Assembly: GCA_002803225.1 (NCBI GenBank)
Contig: NXFV01001554.1
Span: forward strand, 1-64,000
DNA length: 64,000 nt
From: Gamarada debralockiae
Lineage: Eukaryota > Ascomycota > Leotiomycetes > Helotiales > Hyphodiscaceae
Direction: 5' to 3'
Of this stretch, positions 46,979-58,748 are shown one piece after another. Both the position numbers and the translations under genes were made by a program. Position 1 is the first letter of the stretch. Each line of letters starts with the position of its first letter. The notes under the pieces were generated by a model. The model ran no database searches and was not told the DNA's origin. It saw nothing but the letters and a program-made list of their open reading frames with translations.

Positions 46979-47253
46979 ACGCCGCGGGCCGCTGATCTGG
47001 TCTTCTGCTCTTACCCTTCCAACTATTCCTTTTCTCCTTTATCCGTCTTACTCATCCTTCACCCCTCTTCTTCCATCAATCAGTCTCATCCCAATGCTAC
47101 CAGGCTTGTGCGAATCGCAGACCGAGTAGATTTGACGCTCCAGAGCTGCCCTTTTCTTCCCGAAGCTTGCAACCGAGCTCGAACAGATATTTGAAAAGCT
47201 CTGGATCATTTGGACTGATTAAAACTCTAAAGCTCAGGTCGTCAGCATCTACC

Positions 47254-50200
47254 ATGGCGCCCATTGCCGTATCGCCCGAACCCGCCGTCTCACTCTCCGC
47301 GGCTCACTCCCTCTCTTCCGTCACAGCCTCTTACGATGATACTCTCCGATTCTATCTCAACGGCACACGCGTCGTTATCGACAATATCGATCCTGAAGTG
47401 ACCCTCCTCGAATACCTCCGTGGCATTGGCCTTACAGGCACAAAATTGGGATGTGCTGAAGGTGGCTGCGGAGCTTGCACAGTCGTGGTCTCACAATACA
47501 ATCCTACAACGAAAAAGATATATCATGCCAGCGTCAATGCGTGTTTGGCACCCCTGGTCAGTGTCGATGGGAAACACGTTATCACAATTGAGGGAATTGG
47601 GAACACAAAGAGGCCCCATCCTACGCAGGAAAGAATTGCCAAGAGTAACGGAAGTCAATGTGGTTTCTGCACACCAGGCATTGTGATGAGCCTCTATGCT
47701 CTTCTCCGGAACGATTCGAACCCTTCCGAGCATGCTGTTGAGGAGGCATTCGATGGGAACCTTTGCAGATGCACTGGCTATCGTCCTATTCTTGACGCTG
47801 CCCAGACTTTCAGCGCTGAGAAGTCCTGTGGAAACGCCAAAGTCAATGGCGGTGATGGATGCTGCATGGAAAACGGAAATGGCGATTCTGCTGGGGGGTG
47901 TTGTAAGACGAACGGCTTCAAGGACGACCAGCCAATCAAGAGATTCACGCCTCCCGGATTCATTGAATACAATCCAGATACCGAGCTCATTTTCCCACCC
48001 GCTCTGAAGAAGCACGACTTCAGACCGTTGGCATTTGGAAACAAGAGAAAGAGGTGGTATCGTCCCGTCACAATGGAGCAGCTTTTGGAGATCAAAAGCG
48101 TTTACACTTCGGCAAAGATTATCGGAGGAAGTACAGAAACTCAGATTGAGATCAAGTTCAAGGCCATGCAATATACGGCATCAGTTTTTGTTGGTGATAT
48201 TCCAGAATTGCGCCAATTCTCTTTCAAAGATGACCATCTTGAGATTGGAGGAAATGTCATTCTTACAGATCTAGAATCGATTGCACTCAAAGCTATCGAC
48301 CACTATGGACCTATACGGGGACAGGTCTTCGCAGCCATTCATAAGCAGCTTAAGTACTTCGCGGGACGTCAAATCAGAAACGTCGGAACTCCTGCCGGCA
48401 ATTTGGCCACAGCATCGCCCATTTCAGATCTCAACCCCGTCTTCGTAGCAGCAAATGCTATTCTGGTGGCAAAGTCACTGGATAAAGAGACCGAAATCCC
48501 CATGTCTCAATTTTTCAAGGGCTATCGATTGACCGCTCTCCCACCAGACGCAATCATCGCCCATATCCGCATCCCGGTGACCAGCGAAAAGGGGGAGTAT
48601 TTCCAAGCCTACAAACAATCCAAACGTAAGGATGACGACATTGCCATTGTCAATGCCGCTCTTCGAGTTTCACTGAGCGATTCGCACGTTGTGGAGAGTG
48701 CAGATTTCGTGTATGGCGGAATGGCTCCGACAACGATCGCTGCTAAGAAGGCTGTTGCTTACCTTGTGGGCAAGAAGTTGACGGACCCAGCTACGCTTGA
48801 AGGTACAATGAATGCGTTGGAGCAGGACTTCGATCTCAGATTCGGCGTACCTGGTGGAATGGCTACGTACAGAAAGTCATTAGCTCTTGGATTCTTCTAT
48901 CGCTACTACCATGAAGTTCTCTCCAAGCTGGAAGTCAAAGAAACTGAAGTTGACGAAGAGGTAATCGCTGAAATTGAGAGAATGGTTTCAACTGGGAAAG
49001 AGGACAAGGACTCCACAATTGCTTACCAGCAAAATATTCTTGGAAAGGCTAATCCTCACGTTGCGGCATTGAAGCAAACTTGCGGTGAAGCTCAATATAC
49101 CGATGACATCCCCGTTCAGAAAAATGAGCTATACGGATGCCTTGTACTTTCCACCAAAGCACATGCGAAGATCACATCCGTTGACTACTCACCCGCCATG
49201 GATCTTCCTGGGGTTGTCGAGTGGGTTGATCATACCGATATGCCAACTCCCGAAGCAAATTGGTGGGGAGCTCCGGTCTGCGACGAAGTCTTCTTCGCCG
49301 TCAACGAAGTCTACACGGCTGGCCAACCTATTGGGATTATTTTGGCCGATAGTGCAGCCCATGCTGCTGCTGGAGCAAGGGCAGTCAAAGTGGACTATGA
49401 AGAACTACCTGCTATCTTCACAATTGAGGAGGCAATCGAGAAGGAGAGCTTCTTTGAGCATTATCGATATATCCACAAGGGCGACTTAGATGAGGCATTT
49501 TCGAAGGCAGATCATGTGTTCACTGGAGTCACCAGAATGGGTGGACAAGAACATTTCTACCTTGAGACCCAGGCTTGCGTAGCTATTCCGAAGCCAGAAG
49601 ACGGAGAAATGGAGATATACGCCAGCACTCAAAATCCGACTGAAGCGTAAGTACTCCATCGACCGATTTGAATGATTGATGCTAACTTTTAAAGCCAAAC
49701 ATACGTAGCCCAAGTGTGCAACGTGGCTGCCAATAAGGTCGTCTCCAAAGTGAAGCGCCTTGGTGGTGGCTTTGGAGGCAAAGAATCCAGATCAGTCCAG
49801 TTGACGGGAATTTGCGCTCTTGCGGCCAAAAAGACAGGCCGTCCAGTCCGTTGCATGCTGAATCGGGATGAGGATATGATTACGTCCGGCCAGAGGCATC
49901 CCTTCCTAGCCCACTGGAAGGTCGGTGTGAATAAGGACGGCAAACTACAAGCACTTGATGCAGATGTGTTTTGTAATGCAGGTTGGTCACAAGATCTCAG
50001 CGCTGCGGTCTGCGACAGAGCATTGTCACATATCGACGGCTGCTATCTCATCCCCAATGTCCACGTTCGAGGACGCCTTTGCAAGACAAACACGATGTCC
50101 AACACTGCTTTCCGTGGTTTCGGCGGTCCCCAGGGTATCTTCATTGGAGAGTCTTACATGGAAGAGATCGCGGACCGACTTGACATTCCGGTCGAGCGGT

Positions 50201-51469
50201 TACGAGAGATTAATTTCTACAAGCCTAACGAGGAGACACACTTCAATCAAAGCTTGAAAGATTGGCACGTTCCTATCATGTACCAACAAGTCCAGGAAGA
50301 AACTTCTTATGCTGAGCGACGAGAGGCAGTTACGAAGTTCAATGCGACTCATAAGTGGAAGAAGCGGGGTCTTGCAATTGTCCCGACCAAATTTGGTATC
50401 TCCTTTACTGCTCTGTTCCTCAACCAAGCTGGTGCTTTAGTGCATATCTACCATGATGGTTCGGTCCTGGTACGTAATACTTTCATTCTACTTCCCGTTG
50501 TCTCGCTGATAATCGAAGGTTGCGCATGGAGGAACAGAGATGGGCCAGGGATTGCACACGAAGATGACCATGATTGCTGCTGAGGCTTTGGGAGTCCCTC
50601 TGACCGACGTCTTCATCTCCGAGACCGCCACCAATACCGTCGCCAACACCTCCCCAACAGCTGCTTCAGCATCTTCAGATCTGAATGGCTACGCGATCCT
50701 CAACGCCTGTGCTCAGATTAATGCACGATTGGCTCCATATCGAGAGAAGTTTGGGAAGGATGCACCAATGAAGAAGCTTGCTAGCGCCGCTTACTTCGAT
50801 CGTGTGAACCTTTCAGCAAACGGATTTTATAAGACCCCTGATATTGGGTACACTTGGGGCCCAAACACTGGTCAAATGTTCTTCTACTTCACACAAGGTG
50901 TCTCGGCGGCCGAGGTTGAAGTTGATACTCTGACTGGTGACTGGACGTGTTTACGAGCCGATATCAAGATGGATATTGGTCGTTCTATCAACCCTTCTAT
51001 TGACTACGGTCAAATTGAGGGCGCTTTTGTCCAGGGTATGGGTCTTTTCACGACGGAAGAGAGTTTATGGTTCCGTGGAGGTCCTATGAAAGGTCAATTG
51101 GCCACTCGGGGCCCAGGTGCTTACAAGATCCCTGGGTTCCGAGATATCCCGCAAGAGTTCAATGTTTCTATGCTGAAGGGTGTGGAATGGGAGAATCTGC
51201 AGACCATCCAGCGCAGTAGAGGAGTTGGCGAGCCGCCTCTATTCATGGGTAGCGTTGTGTTCTTCGCCATCCGTGATGCGTTGAAGGCAGCTAGGAAGCA
51301 GTACGGTGTCCAGGCGAGAGTAGGACAAGATTCGAAGGATGACGGGCTCTTGAGACTGGAAAGTCCGGCCACCCCGGAGAGGATTAGGACTTCGTGCGTC
51401 GATCCTATCGTTAAGAGGTCTTTTGTGAAACCTCAGGAGGGAGAGAAGAGTTTCTTTATTTCGATATGA
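47254..51469 (+). CDS. hxA: Xanthine dehydrogenase (purine hydroxylase I)
   Basis: Oxidises hypoxanthine to xanthine and urate with NAD+, allowing purines as nitrogen source; cytosolic. Exons 47254-49646, 49695-50469 and 50519-51469 (introns 48 and 49 nt) give 1372 aa, normal for fungal XDH. The ATG (ACCATGG context) follows a long open leader. Plant-type 2Fe-2S: Cys67, 72, 75 and 97; second 2Fe-2S: Cys136, 139, 171 and 173 (CGFCTPG, NLCRCTGYRP). The FAD domain starts near residue 265 (NKRKRWYRPVTMEQLLE). The molybdopterin domain follows: GQEHFYLETQ, RLGGGFGGKESR, FRGFGGPQG (substrate Arg), EMGQGLHTKM and GVGEPPLFMG (catalytic Glu). Both introns are in the Mo half. The family also contains aldehyde oxidase-like members, but these motifs favour XDH. 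Confidence 0.95.
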
Positions 51470-52352
51470 GAGATATAAGATCACGACCTTGTAGTTCGGG
51501 TTTTGTACAAATCGGAAGTTCCAAATATCATGATGAATGTACTGTACTGTACAAAGCACTTTGCTGACAGTAATCCGTTCCGAAGTTCCTACCGCGATAC
51601 AATTCTCCGCGTCTTCACAAGCTAGTGTCAGGGTCCCAAGCGGCTCTACCGGAAGTACCGGGATTCTTCTTATCTGTCCTCTCCCATGATCAGAAGTCAA
51701 ATATTTGTCTTTCCATGTCCGACGTCAGCATATCTAAAACTTAGGTAATATCCCCCCAACCTATCACCACGGTTGAAGTGGAGCTGCAAGCGACATCTCT
51801 TATTCTCCACGGGCACTATACCGCCGGCTCCGGGTATTACATCCGGATCCCAAATATGTAGCTCACACATGCCTCAGAAGGTGGTTTGATCTTTAGCGGT
51901 TGGGAAAGCAGACTTTGACCCTCCCCTGTCGCGTTCGCATCGCATCACTATTGAAATTTCTCCGCACTCTACGTAAGTAGCGATTTGTTTTGGGTTGCGA
52001 GTTGCTATTTCTGACACCTCATTGGGTGAAAGTTGGGATGAAACAATGTTTATATTTCGAAGTCCGAGACCAAGCGAAAGCACAGAGGTCGCACATGTTA
52101 AGCTTTGCCAATTCTTCTTACAATATTCAGCTTCAAAGGCAATAAATGTATTAATATGCCAATGCGAGATCCCGCTTCGCAAGCCAAATCATTCAAGTCA
52201 CTGGGTTGATTGAGGAGTTGAGAAAGTATAAAGTAATCGAAGATTCCACTGCATCATTTTTTTCATCACAAACATTCATCTGCATCTTCATTTACAAATA
52301 CATTACCCGAAACAATCACTCAATTTTATTCAATACTTCATAACTTGTCAAA
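51470..52352. other. Intergenic
   Basis: 883 bp between two plus-strand genes. It contains a small GTACTGTACTGTAC repeat near 51538-51551. The stretch just before 52353 is A/T/C-rich and looks like a leader. No gene seen. Confidence 0.45.
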
Positions 52353-53015
52353 ATGCCTGTCACAGAAAGACTCATCATCCCAGTTAAGGGAGGTGTTGAC
52401 GACTGGAAGGAGCAAGTAAAGTTCCTCCTACAAACTTTGAAGAAGCAGGAGGGAAACATCCGCACGAGATGGGGCCCTCATTCCGAGAATCAGAACATGC
52501 TTGAGTTCCTCATTGGTACGTTTTTCCTAAAGATTGTACCTCTTTAAGTCCTGTAACAAAGACTAAGGTTGAATAAATCAGGCTGGGAGAGCATAGAAGC
52601 ACAAGCCAAGTTCCAAGCAAGCCCAGATTTCGAGTCCATGATGAGCAACATGAAGCCAGTCACGGATGGCAAACCCACCGCCTATTTTGTGCAATTCGTT
52701 CCTTACGCCCCCAAGGAAGTCATTGACTCGCCTCTCGTCCAGGTCTTGACCATCACCGGCTCCAAATCCTCAGAAGACGAACTCCGAAGTGCTGTTGAGG
52801 GCTACAAGGGTACCGAAGGCTGCAACGGTGTTGGAAGCGGGTTGTCCCTGTCGGAGGTCGATGGCAAAGGCAAGGTCTTCGTTGCAGTTATTGGATGGAA
52901 CTCTCTGGAGGAGAGTGAGAAGGGACGGGTTGCCAAGGTAGTATCCGTTGATGGACAGACCGAGTTTCACCATGTGAACTTCCGCTTCCCTATCAAGGGA
53001 TTCAGAGGGTTGTAG
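52353..53015 (+). CDS. Small conserved fungal protein, probable dimeric alpha-beta barrel (ABM-like)
   Basis: Exons 52353-52515 and 52582-53015 (66-nt intron) give 198 aa. The junction FLIG/WESIEAQAKF restores a continuous reading. The protein appears to have two similar halves: a beta strand (TERLIIPVKGG, PLVQVLTITGSK), a helix ending in a Gly-rich turn, and a strand with W (MLEFLIGWESIEAQAKF, VFVAVIGWNSLEESEKG). This matches an ABM/dimeric alpha-beta barrel fold, as in antibiotic monooxygenase-like or stress-response barrel proteins. It has no signal peptide or cofactor motif. Function is unknown; the fold is my inference from the pattern. Confidence 0.8.
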
Positions 53016-53851
53016 ATACGAGACTGTGGCATGCTGTGACGGGCGATTGGGCCAGATCTTTGCAATTCCTCTGTGAGGAAGAACATTCATTTTCAATTTA
53101 CTCCAGAGAAGTAGATAAAATTTATCAGACAACAGAGACATTCCTTTCAAACTGCTTCTTCAGTTCAAATTTGGTATCGAGAAGTGGCTCCTCAGTCAGA
53201 TGATTTCACACAGCTCCACCTAGCACTTTACGAACACCCAATCGGAAAGTAAATGGAAGAGAAAAGCATCGCGACGAGAGTCGCATGAAGACAGCCATGA
53301 ATTCCACGTGCCAAGGGCCACGGAAATGCATTGTAAAAATAAGAAGTCAGTTATGTTTCCTAAACATATGTTCGCTGCATAATATTCGCCGAAGTTGCCA
53401 GCACCTGAAAGGCAGGGGTACTCACTGCACAGGTACATGAGCGAGCGTATTACCTAAGATGACTGTGCTGGTGGCTTCGGAGCTTTCAATCTCTCAACCT
53501 CTTCCTTCTCCGTGGATATCCAAGTGGTTTACATGGTCGGCAGGAGATGTATGAGTCTTTCGGGAAAAGAAACTTTGACGTTGCATATGCGAGTGGACGG
53601 CATGTGGATTACATGATATGAATACCCTTGTTGAGAGGCTCTCTTCTATGTCACATCGTATGATTATTTTGTATCGAAATTGAAGAATTCAAAGTATATA
53701 AACTGGTTACCTTGCCTTTTGTGGTCTGAAAATGAAGTGAAACTTGTTGTTCTATCCATAGACATTTCATAAATCTCCTCTGTCCAATTCGACAACAAGG
53801 ATACCGCGAAGCTTCCCGGCCTGTGAACAGTAGCAACACAACTTCAGCTAA
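53016..53851. other. Intergenic; P450nor promoter
   Basis: 836 bp before the P450nor gene. It holds no gene I can support. It must carry that gene's promoter. Confidence 0.45.
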
Positions 53852-55295
53852 ATGTGTACGTATTCAGACTCTTCAGTTAATTTCCCATTCTAATGCTATC
53901 TCAGCTCCTCCAAAATTTCCCTTCGCGCGACCCTCCGGCACTGAACCACCTCGTGAATATGCCGAACTTCGAGCCAATGATCCCGTATCCCAAGTCGAGC
54001 TTTGGGATGGCAGCATTGCATGGTTGGTCGTCAAACATAAGGACATATGTAGTGTGTTGACGGACAATCGCCTATCCAAGGTTTGAATCCCCTTCCCTTC
54101 CGAGCAATTGAATCGCTCAACTCAACTCAACTTTTTCTCCTTACTAAATTTGACTTAGGAGAGACAACGTCCAGGCTTCCCAGAGCTGAGTGCGGGAGGT
54201 AAAGAGGCCGCCAAGAACAAACCGACTTTCGTGGATATGGACCCACCACAACATATGCAGCAGAGGTATGTGCTTTTGTCTGGAGTCCACAAATGCAATG
54301 TCGGGTTACTGATTGTTTGGTTGAAGGAGTATGGTCGAGCCCCTCTTCACCTACGAGCACATTCAGAGCATGCGACCGCAGATTCAGAAGACCGTCAACT
54401 CCCTCCTCGATGCCATGCTACCATTTGCCGGCTCTGGGCCTGTGGATTTCGTCGAAAAGTTCGCCTTGCCAGTCCCATCTTACACCATCTACGGCATCTT
54501 AGGCGTTCCTCTATCAGATCTCCCATTTCTCACTCAAGCTGCTGCGATCCGTAGCAATGGTTCAGCCACTGCCTCCGAAGCTTCGAACGCCAATGCTGCT
54601 TTGTTAGAATACATCGCCAAACTCGTCGACGAACGTTCGTTGGCTTTAAAGGATGACTTAATCAGCCATCTGGTCAAGGAACAGGTCATTCCTGGGCACA
54701 TCACAAAGGATACCGCTGTACAAATTGCCTTCCTCCTTCTCGTCGCTGGGAATGCTACAATGGTGAGCATGATAGCTCTTGGAGTTGTCGAACTCCTCAA
54801 GCATCCTGAGCAGTTAGAAGACTTAAAGAAAGATCCAGAGAAATGGGCAGGTCCTTTCGTGGAGGAGTTGAGCAGATACCATACCGCTTCGGCTCTCGCA
54901 ACAAAGAGAGTTGCTAAGGAGGATGTGGTGATTGGTGGGAAGTTAGTGAAGAAGGGAGAAGGCATCATTGCTGCTACTCAGAGCGGAAACAGGGATGAGG
55001 AAGTGTTTCCTAATCCGGACGTGTTTGATATGAAGAGGGTGAGAGGGAAGGAAGAAGCTCTTGGTTATGGATGGGGAGAGCATAGATGTGTTGCTGAGTG
55101 GCTTGCCAGAGCAGAGATGGAAACTGTCTTTGGTAAGTCGAATGCGTTGAGTTCGTATTATGCTGGCTAACATGGATTACAGCCACTCTTTTCCAAAAGC
55201 TTCCTAACTTGAAGCTCGCGATCCCGTTCGAGGAAGTCAAATACTCACCACCCAAGAAGGACGTCGGGATCACTGAGCTTCCTGTTGAGTTCTAA
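53852..55295 (+). CDS. CYP55A: Nitric oxide reductase cytochrome P450 (P450nor, CYP55 family)
   Basis: Reduces 2 NO to N2O with electrons taken directly from NAD(P)H, in fungal denitrification or NO detoxification. Exons 53852-53855, 53905-54080, 54159-54265, 54327-55132 and 55183-55295; introns 49, 78, 61 and 50 nt; 401 aa, almost the length of the known enzyme. The first coding exon is only ATG plus T, completed to Ser by the next exon ([13 protein letters not shown]). It is soluble, without membrane anchor, as expected for this bacterial-like P450. Motifs: [14 protein letters not shown] with Thr240 (the NADH/proton-relay Thr), E276-x-x-R279, and heme loop [19 protein letters not shown] with Cys350. 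No mitochondrial leader is encoded from this ATG, so a cytosolic form is predicted. Confidence 0.95.
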
Positions 55296-55686
55296 AGAAA
55301 AAGCTTCAGTTGTATCACTTAAGAATAAAGAGCACCCCACTTCCTCAAATTTAGGCGCAGAGCGTGAGCACCCAGAACATATTTCGTTTTCTAACCCATT
55401 ATCCAAGACAAACAAGGCCAGATTTCCTGATTAGAGTGGAGAAAATTGTCCCCGGCTTCCGAGCTCCTGATTAATCGATCCTTCCCTCTCGTAATGACGA
55501 TTTCCAGATGGCAATCTGCGCGCCCTTTCCCCCGATGAAGAAAGGATATTACAATGCAAGCCAAGCAAAATTCCTCTCCAGCCTCCGAACCACCTCATCA
55601 AGGAACCTCGGAGGCAAAATGCCTTCAAACTTCTTAAATACGAGGAATTCGTATTTTGCTTCACGCGAAGTTGTTCATTAATCCAC
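55296..55686. other. Intergenic (convergent 3' ends)
   Basis: 391 bp between the end of P450nor and the peroxidase C-terminal fragment. No gene seen. Confidence 0.45.
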
Positions 55687-55935
55687 TTATCCGCTAGAGT
55701 TATACTTGAGCAAAGCATGCCGAGTACCGCTGGTTGCGGCTAAAGCCTTACGAAAATTTCCCGGACAGGCAACATTCAGCTCAAAGATCATGGCTGCCAA
55801 ACTACCCAAGGTAGTAGGGGCAACAGTTGGCCCCCAGCCCTCCTCATATGACCTCTGCTCAAAAAGCGCATGCGCGTACTCGACCGGCGCAATACCAGTA
55901 GTTAAGTCTCCATGGTCGACAAGTAGATAGCCGTC
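55687..55935 (-). pseudogene. C-terminal fragment of a chloroperoxidase-like (Peroxidase_2) gene
   Basis: On the minus strand the reading DLTTGIAPVEYAHALFEQ, then SYEEGWGPT and TTLGSLAAMIFEL, is the C-terminal part of fungal heme-thiolate peroxidases. The usual family text is a Gly-Val-Ala-Pro-Val-Glu-Tyr start, then Pro-Tyr-Glu-Glu-Gly-Trp. It ends at a stop at 55687. It has no N-terminal part of its own: upstream it runs directly into an MFS transporter fragment. The matching N-terminal part lies at 59170-59841 in the same orientation. The upstream boundary (about 55935) is approximate. Confidence 0.65.
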
Positions 55936-56247
55936 TCCCATGTCAATATTCTTGAGAAGGAATGCTACAGCCGAGAGAGGTATGAGTTGCGAGTCGATTC
56001 TCCGGACAAGCTTCTTTTCTTCGTCGTAGGTGAGAGGAGCTCAACCTCTCATCTGCTCAGCTTCGTATCCAGCAATGGAGCCGGTTGACAGAGCATCGTT
56101 AGCAACCTCCTGGCCACGACGAACGTAGTGAAACTGTCCATGACCAACATCATGGGCTTCTTGTGAGGTTGTGAAAACTTCTTTAGACTGGAACTCAGAG
56201 GAAGAGGAAGTCTCATTGCCGTTGTCAATGGTGATTTGACTGGACAT
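55936..56247 (-). pseudogene. N-terminal stub of an MFS transporter, with in-frame stop
   Basis: Starts at ATG 56247 (MSSQITIDNG). The sequence GSIAGYEAEQMRG is followed by a TGA stop, then in the same frame APLTYDEEKKLVRRID, SQLIPLSAVAFLLKNID. This is the cytosolic N-terminus and start of TM1 of the Dal5-like/anion:cation symporter MFS group, where Arg-Ile-Asp-x-x-Leu-x-Pro and Lys-Asn-Ile-Asp are usual. The rest of the transporter (about 400 residues) is absent; the reading passes straight into peroxidase sequence. A CGA-to-TGA change would explain the stop. Truncation and stop make it non-functional. Confidence 0.65.
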
Positions 56248-56663
56248 GTTGGCGAGTTTGAAGGGAAGGTGTTTCTTGATGGTCTTCACGAAACCGGAGT
56301 GGGAAGCATCAAAATTTTATCAATAGAGTCTCGAGATATATCCCTGTCTCTATATTTACAAGCTCCGGCCATGCTTTCAGGTCGTCTACGTGCATACAAA
56401 ATTGACGTTGGCCGCCAATAGTGGAGCTGTGATAATCTCCCCATGCCATGACTATGGGTCGTGGCGAGATACCCAGAGAATGGAAATGGTACTTTTCTGC
56501 TATTCCACTTAAAAATGAATTTTCATTGGCAAATGTGCGATATCAAAATCCAAAGAACGAACTTGAGGTCGGTAATGATGGAACATTATTCCCACGTGAT
56601 CTCGTCATACGATGATTGATGTCCAAGTCGCGACAAATTTGAAAGGCAGCCCGCTGAGGAAAA
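56248..56663. other. Intergenic within the inserted segment
   Basis: 416 bp between the MFS stub start and the end of the HET gene. It carries the former MFS promoter. No gene seen. Confidence 0.4.
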
Positions 56664-58748
56664 TTAGACAAGAACAAAGGTCTCCCACTCCTGAGTACCA
56701 TTATCAAAGTCAGACCGCTCATACATCCATCCATTCAAATAGACTTGAGAAATGACATGATAGCAGCCCTTGCGGCCCTCAGCTGGCCTCAGAAGGCACG
56801 GAACTCGAGAACCGTTAAGCAAAACAATTGAATCTCCTCGTTCGGCACCATTTCGGCTAACAGCCCTCGGCGCTAGACCCAAGTATAAATTCTCAGACAC
56901 AAAAAGCCTCTTCTTCTGCATGATGAGGCTCCATTCTCGTATCTTTTCAAGAAGTTCGTGTTGGGTAGCGTCTATTTCCTTCTCATTCCGATACACAGCA
57001 ATGATATCCGCAATGTCGACAGATAATGGTTGTTCATATCCGAACGCGCCATCTGCAAGTAATGTACACATAAGATCTTCGTCCAAGCTTGGCCATCTCG
57101 TTTCTGTCTCTTCTGCCGAAATACCACGGAAGAGTTGGTAATACCTCCGCAGCGCTGCATTATGTTGGTCGAATTTAAGATATTCCTGGATATCTACATC
57201 TCTGTAATAGGTGCTTTCAGTGTGCCAGGGCGAAAACCAGGCAATGCGATCGATGATTCTTCCATTGACAAGAAGACAGCTCGAGTCGTCCACAGGATCT
57301 GTCCATGTGTGATCTGTCTTTCCTCCACACAAAAATGCAGACTTCATATCTGGCGCCGCAAACGGTCTGCCAAATTCATAGCATCTGGACCAATCTGGGA
57401 CCCAAGATGGCAACCCCGGATAGCGGTTACCTGAAGCCGCACAGAAGATGTCGAGAGATCGAGAATCCTTAATGATCTTGGCAGCAGCATCAGTCCAAAC
57501 TTTCTCGACTGGCCAGCTATAGTTAGGCGTGATGCCGCCTTCCAGGCTATAATTCTGGAATGCCAAAAAGGCGTATATGAGGTCCCTGGGATTCGTCGCC
57601 CTGCATTGCAGAAGGACTTGTAATAGTAGCTCAAGGAAATTGTCGGGATTCGATTTCGAAATTTGGCAATCTCTTCGGGTACACTCTCTACGACGATGAC
57701 GGATGAGATTGAGAGTGTCGAATCCCACAGTTGTTGAGGCCAAGGATCGAGCATACCCTCCCGAGTTATACTCAATGTCACATATCGCATCGGCTAGTCG
57801 CATGAGGATATTAAATGGGATCGAAGCCTCACCACATAGAACCGTGATGTTATTGGAGAGAACCGCTTCCTGGAATACCCATGCTCTGGTGAACCAGTCC
57901 CGGTTCAGGAGATTTGTAATTGCGTAACGTCTCTGCTGACCAATTTTGTCCGCTGGATCCAGGACGCTAATCAACTTCTGCAGTCTCTGTACATCCTCAA
58001 GTTCATTGCTCTCTGTGGAAGCTTGTTCCGGATTGGCCAGACTTCCTGCCAACTCTTGCACTAGAGGGACATTCTCGTCGGATTCGCCAAGCCAAATTAT
58101 TGTCCTCTCTGCTTTGCTGTATATCTCTCCCATAAGCTGCACCTGTTGACCCTTTTCAACATCGTCTAACTGATTTATACAGCATTGATCAACCCATAAC
58201 ATTCTCGATTTCCCTGCAAGCCTGAGCCGTCCGAGGGCTGCAAAGAGCTGTGGTGTTACCAAGAGGGCTTGTTCTTCCGATGACTTGATATCGTTAATAT
58301 CCGGAAGAATAATGATAGGGATATCTCGCATAAGAGTGCCCCAAGTGTAAGACAAGGCTTCAAATGGTCCCGGGTTGGAAAGCTTCCTAGTATGAATTTT
58401 ACATCGAATGAAGTCATCTCTTGTCGAACTGGCTTGGTCAACGGGAACAATCTCAAGCAATCTTACGAAAGGTCCGTTTTGGGTGTTTGACTGAAGAGTT
58501 TCATATGCATAGTCGCCGAAACGAGCCTCGCGCACAGCTTGTGGCACATGGACGGGAATTGTGTCGATCGAAATAGGCTGCTGGTCATCTCTGGTATATC
58601 GGTCTACCTCTCGGTGGGGCCTAGCCATTGTTGATATGGGAGCTGCCATGTCTATCATCTTGCCGTTGATATCATCGCCAAACTGAGTAAAGGCTAATCC
58701 GGTGTTTATAGCACCTTGAATGCCCGACAGCATTCCGAGGAAAGCCAT
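56664..58748 (-). CDS. HET-domain (heterokaryon incompatibility) protein
   Basis: A single-exon gene of 694 aa starting MAFLGMLSGIQGAINTGLAF. The HET domain runs from about residue 130 to 290, with its three usual blocks: FEALSYTWG (129-137), LWVDQCCINQ, and IYSKAERTIIWLGE, then LLNRDWFTRAWVFQEAV. A long, weakly conserved C-terminal region follows, ending in a beta-rich part (RAVSRNGAERGDSIVLLNGS...YLNGWMYERSDF) common in this group. HET domains trigger cell death on recognition of non-self; most family members are of unknown specificity and several have other roles. The ORF is intact. It lies between the two halves of a broken peroxidase gene, so it probably arrived with the inserted segment. 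Confidence 0.92.
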   Translation of the reverse strand: MAFLGMLSGIQGAINTGLAFTQFGDDINGKMIDMAAPISTMARPHREVDRYTRDDQQPISIDTIPVHVPQAVREARFGDYAYETLQSNTQNGPFVRLLEIVPVDQASSTRDDFIRCKIHTRKLSNPGPFEALSYTWGTLMRDIPIIILPDINDIKSSEEQALLVTPQLFAALGRLRLAGKSRMLWVDQCCINQLDDVEKGQQVQLMGEIYSKAERTIIWLGESDENVPLVQELAGSLANPEQASTESNELEDVQRLQKLISVLDPADKIGQQRRYAITNLLNRDWFTRAWVFQEAVLSNNITVLCGEASIPFNILMRLADAICDIEYNSGGYARSLASTTVGFDTLNLIRHRRRECTRRDCQISKSNPDNFLELLLQVLLQCRATNPRDLIYAFLAFQNYSLEGGITPNYSWPVEKVWTDAAAKIIKDSRSLDIFCAASGNRYPGLPSWVPDWSRCYEFGRPFAAPDMKSAFLCGGKTDHTWTDPVDDSSCLLVNGRIIDRIAWFSPWHTESTYYRDVDIQEYLKFDQHNAALRRYYQLFRGISAEETETRWPSLDEDLMCTLLADGAFGYEQPLSVDIADIIAVYRNEKEIDATQHELLEKIREWSLIMQKKRLFVSENLYLGLAPRAVSRNGAERGDSIVLLNGSRVPCLLRPAEGRKGCYHVISQVYLNGWMYERSDFDNGTQEWETFVLV

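Larger units (their letters stand above)
45232..47253. other. Intergenic; XDH promoter side
   Basis: About 2 kb. It holds a short (TTGGAC)4-like repeat at 45717-45740, a possible inverted repeat (46310-46323 against 46390-46405), and in its right part GATA and CCAAT motifs upstream of the xanthine dehydrogenase gene. The 124-aa ORF at 46820-47194 is likely leader sequence. No gene I can support. Confidence 0.5.

Noticed and set aside
47254..55295. A functional cluster made of XDH, the barrel protein and P450nor
   Set aside because: Adjacent on one strand but with ordinary intergenic gaps and no shared motif I could find; the reactions are not linked in one known pathway.
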